The notes beneath the pieces were generated by a model, which was given only the letters and a program-made list of their open reading frames with translations, was not told the origin of the DNA and made no database searches. A program made the translations under genes and the position numbers. Of a stretch of 64,000 bases of DNA, positions 45,682 through 56,700 are shown piece after piece; position 1 is the first letter of the stretch; every line of letters begins with the position of its first letter. The stretch is from the NCBI GenBank assembly GCA_018417955.1, contig JACTVC010000004.1:1922001-1986000 (forward strand), written 5' to 3'. This DNA is from Laccaria trichodermophora (Eukaryota > Basidiomycota > Agaricomycetes > Agaricales > Hydnangiaceae).

Positions 45682-48600
45682 CACTAGTCCCTACCACTTC
45701 TTATCATAAAACACTGGCAACTGCCAGCACAATGATTTGTTAATTGCCTAGGTTTTTTATGAAATGAGATAACATGGCAGACCTTATGAAATGTATCTCA
45801 TTTCTTTCAAGGTATTGTTTTATTTCTATTTCATTCCTGTTTCATATCTATTTCATTTCTGTTTCATATCTATTTCATTCCTGCTTAGCACTATTTTTCA
45901 TTCCTGCCTGGGCTATTTTTCATTTCATTTCTGTTTCATATCCATATCATTTCTGTTTCATATCTATTTCATTCCTGCCTAGCACTATTTTTCATTCCTA
46001 CCTGGTCTATTTTTCATTTCATTCCTGTTTCATATCCATTTCATTTCTGTTTCATATCTATTTCATTCCTACCTAGCACTGTTTTTCATTCCTGCCTAGG
46101 CTATTTTTCATTTCATTTCTGTTTCATATCTATTTCATTCCTGCCTAGCACTATTTTTCATTCCTACCTGGGCTATTTTTTTATTTATTTCATTCCTGTT
46201 TCATATCCATTTCATTTCTGTTTCATATCTATTCATTCCTGCCTAGCACTGTTTTTCATTCCTGCCTAGGCTATTTTTCATTTCATTTCTGTTTCATATC
46301 TATTTCATTCCTGCCTAGCACTATTTTTCATTCCTGCCTGGGCTGTTTTTCATTGCTTTCCCAGGGTGATATTTTTGGTATTTCATTGCTGCCTAGGGCT
46401 ATTTTTTTTCTTTGCCTAGAGTAATAACAGGGTAGGAATTGTCAGGGTCTTTTGCATTGTTGGAGGGTGGTCACATGACCAATTACCAAAAATGGTCAAA
46501 AACGAAATTTGTAGCCCTACACTGTAGCTTCCTGAATCTGTTTGAATTAGATTCTGAAGTGTTCCCATTGTGGAGATATGAGGTAAAGGAATTTCAGAAG
46601 TGTCACATTTCTTTTTTGTTTTTTTGTGTTTTTCACCATGAAAACAAAACCAATCAGCATGATTTCAGTATATTTAGAAAGCTCAAAGAAAGGGCTGCAA
46701 TTATTGTATCATGGGGAAAATGACCAAAAAAGGAAGGTGCATGCCCTAGAAAAGGAATTAGACTATAAGAGTTAGATATAGACTATCAAGTTTACTGATA
46801 GACTACAAAAAGTCTGACTTAGACTACACAGTTTACTGATACACTATAAAAGACTACAAAAGTCAGACTTAGACTACAAAGTATGCTGATAAATTACAAA
46901 AGACTACAAAAGTCAAACTTAGACTACAAAGTTTACTAATACACTACAAAAGACTACAAAAGTCTATATACTACCAAGTTTACTGATATATAGACTACAA
47001 AAATGTCGGATTTACACTACAAAGTTTACTAATACACTACAAAAGACTACAAAAGTCTATATACTACCAAGTTTACTGATATATAGACTACAAAAATGTC
47101 GGATTTACACTACAAAGTTTACTAAGACACTACAAAAGACTCCAAAAGCTTGGACTTAAACTACAAAGTTAGGGTTAGGGTCAAAATTGAGACAACAAAA
47201 GTTTGTAGTGTGCGCTTTTCATTAGAAAATTTTGTAGTGTGCGCTTTTTCATTAGAAAATTTTGTAGTGTCTGCTTTTTGAGACTACAAAAAGTTTGTAG
47301 TGTCCACTTTTTAAGACTACAAGTTGCCATGTAGTTTGTGGTGTCCTTGATCCTGTCTAGATTATGGGGATCAGGTTGAAGGATTAACATTCATTTAAAA
47401 AGTTTGTAGTTGACATGTAGTTTGTGGTGTCCTATTGCCATTGCTGCAGCATTGGTTTTTTACATTATGCACAAGTTGTCTTTTACATTAGGACCAAAGA
47501 GCTGTATCAAAGTTGACTATGTTTGGGACAGGCCAGTAGCTATCAATGTGAAAGCAGACAGTGTGAAAGCCAACTTGGTCATGATGTCAAGAACTGGTGA
47601 TGTCATGTCAATCTTTCAGCCATATCCCCACATGAACTTATAATTATATTTTTGGATGGGACAGTAGGTATCAAGGCTTAGAATGGACTTTCCTAATGTG
47701 AAAGACAACTTGTGCATGATAATGCTGCAGCACTGGCAATATGATGGCAATCCTTCAACCTCATCCCCATAACCTACATAGGGCCAAGGACACCATAAAC
47801 TACATGTCAACCACATACATTTTTAAATGAAAATGCAGACACTGCAAACTCTTCTGATATTCTTTAGTGATTGAAAAAAGTGGACAGGACAAACTCTTCT
47901 AATGGCTCTCATACTCTCTTTGGCATAGAATTCCTCAAACTAAATGGAATACATAGGGTCCCTGCAGTGGATCTGTATATTCCCTAGCCATTTTCCCATC
48001 AAATGTGTGCCATGTATGGGATGGATGGCCATAGGGCTAGGTTGACTTTGGATAACCTTTTGGTCCTAACCCTAATTATGTAGTCTAAGTGCAAGGTGTT
48101 GACTTTTGTAGTCTTTTGTATTGTCTCAGTAAACTTTGTAGTATAAGTCTGACATTTTTGTAGTCTATCAGTAAACTTGGTAGTCTATAGACTTTTGTAG
48201 ACTTTTGTAGTGTATTAGTAAACTTTGTAGTCTAAGTTTGACTTTTGTAGTCTTTTGTAGTCTATCAGCAAACTTTGTAGTCTAAGTCTGACTTTTGTAG
48301 TCTTTTATAGTGTATCAGTAAACTGTGTAGTCTAAGTCTGACTTGTTGTAGTCTATGCCTGACTCTGGAACAGAGGAGGGTTTTGTCAGAACAATAAAAC
48401 ATGTTCCCTGCCAACTGTCCTGTGATGGTGCTCCCATGAATTTCGGGTATGTTCCATTGGTCGTTCCTGAGTGTTCCTGTTTTCGCTGATGACTCACCAT
48501 AATGTTCTTTCCTTCAAGCACTCAGTTGTATTCTCTTTTGCTGGTGAATGTTTGAACTATCATACATACCAAGTTCTCATGGCCTATGATGTTAAATTCC

Positions 48601-49602
48601 TGATTCTGGAACAGAGAGAGAATGCTCAGCTGTGATGGCTTACCATGAATTTCAGCTTGTTCTGTTCTTTGTAACTTGTTACAACCATTTGGTAAGGGTC
48701 CTTGGCTAGCCTGCGAGGAGCAAACCACATTAGCGGTTCAGTGACAAGCAGGCCACTAATAGTAATATAGAACATTATCCAGGTGGGATGTATAAATTAC
48801 ATTATTTCAAACAGAGTCAGGGACTGCACCTTCCTTTTTTGGTCATTTTCCCCATGATACAATAATTGTAGCCCTTTCTTTGAGCTTTCTAAATATACTG
48901 AAATCATGCTGATTGGTTTTGTTTTCATGGTGAAAAACACAAAAAAACAAAAAAGAAATGTGACACTTCTGAAATTCCTTTACCTCATATCTCCACAATG
49001 GGAACACTTCAGAATCTAATTCAAACAGATTCAGGAAGCTACAGTGTAGGGCTACAAATTTCGTTTTTGACCATTTTTGGTAATTGGTCATGTGACCACC
49101 CTCCAACAATGCAAAAGACCCTGACAATTCCTACCCTGTTATTACTCTAGGCAAAGAAAAAAAATAGCCCTAGGCAGCAATGAAATACCAAAAATATCAC
49201 CCTGGGAAAGCAATGAAAAACAGCCCAGGCAGGAATGAAAAATAGTGCTAGGCAGGAATGAAATAGATATGAAACAGAAATGAAATGAAAAATAGCCTAG
49301 GCAGGAATGAAAAACAGTGCTAGGCAGGAATGAAATAGATATGAAACAGGAATGAAATAAATAAAAAAATAGCCCAGGTAGGAATGAAAAATAGTGCTAG
49401 GCAGGAATGAAATAGATATGAAACAGAAATGAAATAGATATGAAACAGGAATGAAATAGAAATAAAACAATACCTTGAAAGAAATGAGATACATTTCATA
49501 AGGTCTGCCATGTTATCTCATTTCATAAAAAACCTAGGCAATTAACAAATCATTGTGCTGGCAGTTGCCAGTGTTTTATGATAAAAGTGGTAGGGACCAC
49601 TC
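45682..49602. mobile_element. FB2: giant foldback palindrome
   Basis: The inverted arms meet near 47,640. The left end is CACTAGTCCCTACCACTT. The right end RC reads GGTCCCTACCACTT, with its outermost bases changed. Open frames of 94 codons at 46,439-46,723 and 48,843-49,127 mirror each other with one residue different. The outer arrays repeat CATATCTATTTCATTCCTG-like units and are longer on the left (about 600 bp) than on the right (about 340 bp). A core with GGTCACATGACC lies at about 46,470 and 49,088. Inner arrays repeat GACTACAAAAGTC. The left flank is F copy 3 and the right flank is copia, and no convincing target duplication joins them (CACTA against CACTC). No protein is encoded. Confidence 0.88.
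47165..47182 (+). repeat. Telomere-like TTAGGGTTAGGG inside FB2
   Basis: AAAGTTAGGGTTAGGGTCAA lies directly inside the left GACTACAAAAG array. The mirrored arm near 48,064 has CCTAACCCTAATT. The motif is two units long, so it is not a telomere, but its place matches that of the motif in FB1. Confidence 0.5.
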
Positions 49603-51822
49603 CCTGGTGTTGTACCCACTGAGTGTTGGACTAGCAAGCAACAAGACATCTCTCACCTTCGTCCTTTTAGATGCATTGTGTATGCCAAGGTACCAGCGGA
49701 GATAGGGATTTCAAAACTTTCCCCTCGGTCGATCAAGTATGTCTTGATCAGCTATTTTGGTTGTGGCGCCTATAAGCTTTGGGATCAGGCTTCAGGCACC
49801 ATGATCAAGAGTTGTGATGTCATATTTGAGGAAGGGCGAGGTCACCGTACGATTGAGGCTGCACCTACCTCTTCTATCTTTGATGATGGTGATATGCCCC
49901 CACTCCTCGCTGACGTTGATGATGAAGATGCAGACACTCCCACAAACACCTTGGGCATTATCGTTCCACCCAAACCACTCACTCCTCATCCACGCATCAC
50001 AGATCCTCCACCACACACACACCCCATCAGCACACACCTTCCACCTACAACCCCGAATAATGGAAATACGGTGCCTACTCCTGTTTTGCCACCTAGACGA
50101 TCTGCTTGTCTTGCTACTGTCGGGACAGGTGTGCCACTTCCTCAGACAACTGCACTGATGACAGGACTGCCAGAGACATATGTACCCCAAAACTATGAGG
50201 AGGTGATGGTGCGCCCCGATCTTTGGATGCCAGCCATGGAAACCGAGTGGGCTATGTTAGCTGAAAGGGAGGTCTTTCGATTAGTGGATCCACCTCCAGG
50301 CGCACACATCATTAAATTTATGTGGGTGTATGCTAACAAGGATGATGCAGATGGCAATGTCATTCGGCGCAAGGCCTGTCTCGTTGCCAAGGGTTTCTCA
50401 CAGATTCCTGGTCTCGAATATGATCAGACTTATGCGTCTGTGGTTTGCCTCGAGTCTTTCCGGATGGTCGCTGCCATTGCTGCAGCACTTGACCTTCATC
50501 TATGGCAAGTTGACATTGTATCAGCTTTCCTTTACAGTCCAAATGAGTTCCCAATCTATATGCACCAACCGTCGGGTTTTATCAAGCCGGGGGAGGATGG
50601 AAAGGTCTTAGCAGTTGACAAATCCCTGTATGGTATGATGCAGGCCGCTTTTGATTTCCAAAAACAGATGTCGGGCGCATACGAGGCACTCGGATACTAC
50701 AAGTCCATCGCTGATCCATGTGTCCACTCCAGAGTCAATGGAGACGAGTTCACAGTCACCAGTACCTACATGGATGACATATTCGGCGCTTGTTCAATGG
50801 AGGAGGGAGCAGCAAAGGCAAAGGAAGAGATAGAGAAGTGCTTCAAAATAAAAGATGTGGGGGAGCTGGGTTACATTTTAGGGATTCGCATCGACAAGGA
50901 TAAAGAGACTGGTGTGATCTCTTTGTCACACAGTGCTTACCTTCAGCACGTCCTAGAACATTTTGGAATGGCCGACTGCAATCCGAAATCCACCCCACTT
51001 CCCACAGGGATCACTCTCTCTGAATCCGACTCTCCGGACTGACGAAGATCGACATTTTATGGCGGACAAGCCATACTGCGAGGCTTTGGGATCCTGCATG
51101 TGGGTACAGGTAGCGACTCGCCCAGATATCGCTTTCGCCGTCAGCGCACTTTCACGTTTTCAGTCAAACCCCGGACCTGCCCACTGGAAAGCGATATTAC
51201 ATCTCCTCACATACCTCAAAGGATCTATCAACTACAAAATCACTTATTCCCAAGGAGGTGACATTGCACCCATTGGTTTTGTCGACGCCGACTACTAGTA
51301 CGCTGGTGACATCGACACACGCCGCTCCACCTCTGGATACGTCTTTATCATGGCTGGAGGACCAGTATCCTGGAGCTCAAAAAGGCAGGCGACAGTCGCG
51401 CCTTCAACAACAGAAGCAGAGTACATGTCACTTACATGCACCGCCCAACAAAGTCTATGGATGTATTCATTTATGTCTGAGGTCGGCCTTACACAAAACC
51501 TCCCCGCAACTCTATATGGGGATAGCGCTTCTTCCATTGCACTTACCGTCAACACAAAGGGGCATGCACGTGCAAAGCATATTGATATCCGACACCATTA
51601 TATTAGGGAATGCGTCGTGAATGGCGAGATCAAAGTTATCCATGTCCCCTCGGAGGACAACCTCACCGACATCCTTACCAAGCCCCTCAATCGCGTCACG
51701 CATCAAAAGCTCATCAGGGCACTCAAAATGGATCTCTACACCACTATTTGGGCCAGATGTGGAAGCAACCTGGAGCACGCGGCATCTCCACTACATTTTT
51801 CCACATTGTCACCAGTGTGACG
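49603..51822 (+). pseudogene. Ty1/copia pol fragment, 5' truncated, with frameshift and stop
   Basis: The frame opens with the end of integrase (SHLRPFRCIVYAKVP) right at the FB2 edge. The reverse transcriptase follows, with KARLVAKGF-type KACLVAKGFSQ, WQVDIVSAFLYS, LYGMMQAAFDFQ and the catalytic YMDDIFGA near 50,768. After LGYILGIRI a one-base shift occurs near 51,035. RNase H follows with GFVDADY, a TAG at 51,296, TEAEYMS and [10 protein letters not shown], and the frame ends at 51,820. Gag, protease, most of integrase and both LTRs were not found. Confidence 0.85.
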
Positions 51823-51959
51823 GATGCTGGCCACCAGCTCAAAATCGAACTAATAGGGGTCTGGTGCCAGGTTAGCTGGAATAGACGTGTCAGGTCCAGC
51901 CACTTCAGTCACCCATTTTAGGGTACCTATGAGGTACATCAATTCCTTGATTTAGGGTA

Positions 51960-53410
51960 CCTTGAGGGTACCCATTCCGGGGTGGTATATGAGCTCAATA
52001 CCAATACCATGGTACCATGGAATGGAAAATCCATACCATATCCCACTCATACCAATACCATGTTACCATACCATACCATGTCATCTCATACCATACCAAA
52101 TGATCTCATACCATACCATACCATCATACCAAAACTGTCACAGGGTGTCTGGGGTCCTTTTCCAAAATATATAAATTATTTCTGCAGGCTGCAATACTGG
52201 TCCATTGGGTGCCATTTTTTGTGGGGTGGTTCTCCAGGTTTTTCCTGAGATATTAGGCTACAAATTGAGGCCAGATAGTCCAAACCATCTATTGAAAATG
52301 AGTTTAAATAGGCTTTATCCCAGCTTTCCCATGCATCCAAAGCCATTTAATGATACCTATCTTTCCCAGTCCTTTCAATTAGAACAATATTCATCACAGA
52401 TAAATCAACACTGCATCCATTGTGATGATGTGGTATTTGAGAAGGAAAGAAAAGAAGACATTTTCTGTATTGGCTATCAGTCCTGAACCATGCATGATAC
52501 CAAGTCAAGTTATGGATTAGAAGTGGGGTAAGGTTGAGTGGGGAACATGGTAAAGAAAAGTGGGGTGTTGGCAAAAAAAGGTAAGCAGAGGATTTTCAGC
52601 TGATATAGATAAGCCAAGTTATGGATTAGAAGTTGGATAAGTTTGAATGGGGAAAATTGTAAAGAGAGGCAGGGTGTTGGTGATAAATTAAGGGAATTTC
52701 AGGCTGATATAGATGTGTCAAGTTATGGGTTAGAAGTGGGGTAAGGTTGAGTGGGGAACATGTGGTAAAGGACCAAGGGGGTGTTAGTGAATTCAATGGT
52801 GGAAAGCTGCTGTGCCAAACTACATCCCATCTGCATGCTATTAAGGGTATTTGCAAGCTGGACATGTGTATACCAATAGGTGCTGGAGGTATTGTCAATG
52901 AACTGAATCAAAGTCATACCTCCAGACCAACTCCAGACAATCATATCATATGGTATGGTACCTTCCCAAATCATACCACTGGTATGGTATCTGCCTTTCA
53001 GAATAATACCATATGGTATGGTATGTAGATTCCAAAGCCATACCATTCCATACCATCATACCACATGGTATGGTATCTGTCTTTCAGAATAATACCATAT
53101 GGTATGGTGACCATTCCAGACAATCATACCATATGGTATGGTATGTGGATTCCAAAGCCATACCATTCTATACCATCATACCATATGGTATGGTATGTGG
53201 ATTCCAAAGCCATACCATTCCATACCATCATACCATATGGTATGGTAACCATTCCAGACAATCATACCATATGGTATGGTATGTGGATTCCAAAGCCATA
53301 CCATTCTATACCATCATACCACATGGTATGGTACCTTCCTGAATCATACCATATGGTATGGTATGGTATGTGATCTCTGGTATAGCCTCATACCATATCT
53401 TTGGTACCAA
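51960..53410. repeat. CATACC/GGTATG palindromic satellite region
   Basis: Dense CATACCAT and ATGGTATGG words form many short palindromes such as CATACCATATGGTATGG. A longer unit of about 60-130 bp, containing GATTCCAAAGCCATACCATT, recurs near 53,028, 53,148, 53,200 and 53,286. Frames rich in MVW, IPYH or TIWYG are by-products of the repeat and not genes. Confidence 0.8.
52505..52770 (+). repeat. Tandem repeat of about 105-109 bp, 2.4 copies
   Basis: TCAAGTTATGGATTAGAAGT begins copies at about 52,505, 52,614 and 52,718. Each holds GGGGTAAGGTTGAGTGGGG-like sequence and GATATAGAT near its end. The copies differ by substitutions and small gaps. It lies inside the palindromic satellite region. 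Confidence 0.7.
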
Positions 53411-53739
53411 ACCCCATTCCAATCTGTCTACCAAATAACAGTAATACCATCAGTATGGTGCATCTTGAATTTTTCCAAGTCCAAGCAGCATAGCACAAGT
53501 ATTCCAATGGCACATTGATAATTCAACCAGTGAAACAACAAGGTCTACATGATCCTGACTACCAATATATCCGGTGACCAGCACTGAAGAGTACTAAGTA
53601 CCACAAAACCCTATGTACTAGATAGTGTAGTAATTCTAAGTCCCCCAAACGAACCTGCATGACACAAACATCCACATGGATGTGCACCAACTCCCGATCT
53701 CCACCTGACCATCAATTCTCCTCCTCCGTTGAAGACGTT

Positions 53740-56700
53740 TCAGAAACCCCGGCCCTCACTAGGAAATCGTCGACGTAGCACACCACCCTCTGTGAGTTGC
53801 TCTCCATCGCCAGCCTCTGAATGCCCCCGTCCAACCCCACGAGTGCCAAACCCAGCAAATCCTTCGTTTCCTCGGCCATAGTAGCCATGAGAGACATACA
53901 GACGACCATGTCCTCGATATTGGGGGTGGACGCCACAGCCTCTTCCACCAAAGTCAGATGGTGCATACTGTCGTGGATGGTGACCATAATATTGGAAATT
54001 CGAGAACTGGGGTGGAGGTCGGTGATGGTGATCCTGCATGGAAAAAGAGGGTTCGAACCTAGTCGCCTGATACTCATCCATGAAAGCATCATGCCCATCT
54101 TCATCATACATGTTAACATCCACGTCGTAGTCATTGTGATTGCGAACGTCGGCGTCGTTCCATGGAATGACACCTCTCGGACGAGAGCCACTTGGACGGT
54201 TTGACCCAGCATCGTCATGAGTACGGCGCTGCTGGGACATCCCATGGGAATTGAGTCCTTCGTCCAACCCGCACTCATTTCCTGAGCCCTGGGTCATGCT
54301 ACGGGGATGCTGCCCTTCTTGACTCTCCAAACCGCTGTCTCTGGGTCCACCTTGGTTATTGCGCACTGGCTGTGAACCCAAATCAGCCCCTTGGCCTGGC
54401 ATCTCCTGGCGACGGACACGTTTGGCCGGAGGAGAGTGAATGGGGGAGATAACGGGAGCGCGAGAGTTGCCGGCCTGAGTATCCTCATCAGAAGTTGGTG
54501 GTTTTTCGACCTGGACACCAGCTCCTGAAGGCTTGGAGTCCTCACGTAACTTGCGCTTCTGCCTGCCAACTTGTGTGGAGGTTGTCGCCGTCTTCTTCTT
54601 TTTGACTACCTTCAAGGTGTTGACCTCGATCATCTGGCTACGAGCTCTGGCACAGAGTAGTGGAGGGCAGTCAGCACCTCCATCGTTTTGTCGAGCCGCA
54701 TTCTCAACCTCCGGCAAGCAGTTTCTGACACGGGCGAGGACGACGAGTGCCCCTGATTCAGATTCACCAGTAACGATGGGTATGTCCAGCCAATCCTCAC
54801 TCCCCTCTGCCAAGTCCATGTAATCTAAAGCCCAATCAATTAGAACATGCATCGTGAACATCACCAGTCAAACTTACCATCAGACCAGGAGACAATTTGA
54901 GGAGCTAGCTCCTTCGTCTCGTCCTTGCTAATCATGTACGTGAATATCATATTAATCCCATTTGAACTGATGTCGGTTATTGACCATCCCTTTGCTCCAG
55001 GGATGGGTTCATTGCAAGGCCAACGTTCAAGAATCATTCGAGCGTCACGGCAGTGGGTGAAGAAGTTGGCCCACAAAGCCGACGACGAAGCTATAGCAGG
55101 ACCTGCACAATCCGCTGCAAACTGATCAGCAGGTAGCTCACCCCAACAAGACAAATGGAACGTACCAATCTGAAATTTCATTAGGTAGGGTACACATCTC
55201 CGTGAACGATCTCGAGAAGATTCCATGGGTCGAGACCCTTCCCCGGTTCGGCAATTCCAATAAGACGCAGGAACAGCACTCATTGGCTGAGTTAAATCAG
55301 GATCGGAAGAGCTTGCCACACCTTTCGAAGACTTGGATTTTTTGGCCAGACTTTTTGTAACCTTTGTGTGCTCCCTGGGTTCCATGGGGGGCGGCTGCAG
55401 CACTGTGCTTGAGCCTTCTACGTTTGCGTCCAAGTTCGCCACATCAACTCCAAGCAATTGCGAGATGTCCACGGTTTCCAGTACAATAAAATTAGAGGCC
55501 ATCCCCCTGCATAGTTAAAGGTCAATATACCTTCTCAATTGATAATACTTATATCACTAACCGAAGGAGCGTTGTCAAATGATGAAGTAACTTCTTGATG
55601 TCCGCTTGACTGTGCTCGATGACGCGTTGCAGCAAAGGATTGCCTGTGACGACGGTAGCAGCCTGGTTGGCCACAGGATCACGAGGAATGATTACCCCGA
55701 TCATGTCCAAGTCCGCCCTTCCCAACGCCGTTGCCTATGAAATCAGAATATTAGACAAAGTCACTGCAGATAAACTGTCCAAACTCACCAAGTCTTGAAC
55801 TTGCTTCAGAGCCGACTTCGTCATCTTGAACTCCTGCTGGTCAACCTCCGGCTTGAACTCTGCCAACTCTACAAGCATATTCTGCCGATAGTCCTCCAGC
55901 TCATCCTCTGAAAGGTTCTCCGTAAGGATCTTGTACATCTCTGAGGCCTGGGTAGACCACGAGCGACCGGCAGCTAAGACTAATCGATGAAGCCTGATAA
56001 CCAAGACAAAGAAAAAAAACGTACTCTGTTCGGGATTGTAACTCTGGTGACGCAGGTACATTTGCCATACGTCCCACCAGGACGGCTCACGAGAAAGGGA
56101 GACATTGAAGCCCCCTTTGCATAGGACAAACTCGGGTGTACGGCCCATGTTCTTGCAGTATTCCACGATGGTGTCTGCAAGCTCCTTGACTTGATCCATT
56201 TCACGAACTGAGAAAGGCCCACGCTTAGCCTTCGGCGCAGGATTTGAACGTTTCTTTCCCAGTGCCTTTGCGCTAGCGACAGGGCGCGCATGAGGACTTT
56301 GGCTTGCACCCTCCACACCTGATCCCTCATCGTCTCCTGAAGGCGTCCGTGGAGGTGGCTTACTCTTCACCAGACGACGTAAAGTCTGCGTGAACTCCTC
56401 TTCTTCATCGCGTGCCTCGTTATTGTCTCCTGAAGGTCTTGGTGCAGGTCGTTTGCCCTTCACCAAACGACGCCGAACGTGACTGTTTGTCTCTGGCGAA
56501 AGGTTCTTCAATGGGTTTTTCCCCTTGCTTCGACGACGCCGATCCTGCTCATCTACTTCCTGCATTATCATCTCGTCATCGGCCTCCTCCTCCTCAGTAT
56601 CCATTACGTCGTGGCCAAGTCCCCGATTCTTTCGAGCATGGTCAAGCTGAAGCTTTTCAGCCTTTCTGGACTGGCTGTAGTCACTTGGTGTCAACGAAGA

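Noticed and set aside
47165..47182. An internal telomere or chromosome end
   Set aside because: Only two units are present, embedded in a mobile element arm.
16548..49127. Duplicated small proteins (91, 94 and 86 codons) on opposite strands in the foldbacks
   Set aside because: They are mirror copies of the palindrome arms, differ between FB families, and show no conserved protein. They are kept only as evidence for arm identity.
45682..49602. A true 5 bp target duplication for FB2 (CACTA and CACTC)
   Set aside because: The match is imperfect, overlaps the conserved terminus of the family, and the flanks are unrelated sequences.
51960..53410. Frames of 80-110 codons in the satellite region
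   Set aside because: They translate the CATACC/GGTATG repeat and have no protein-like composition.
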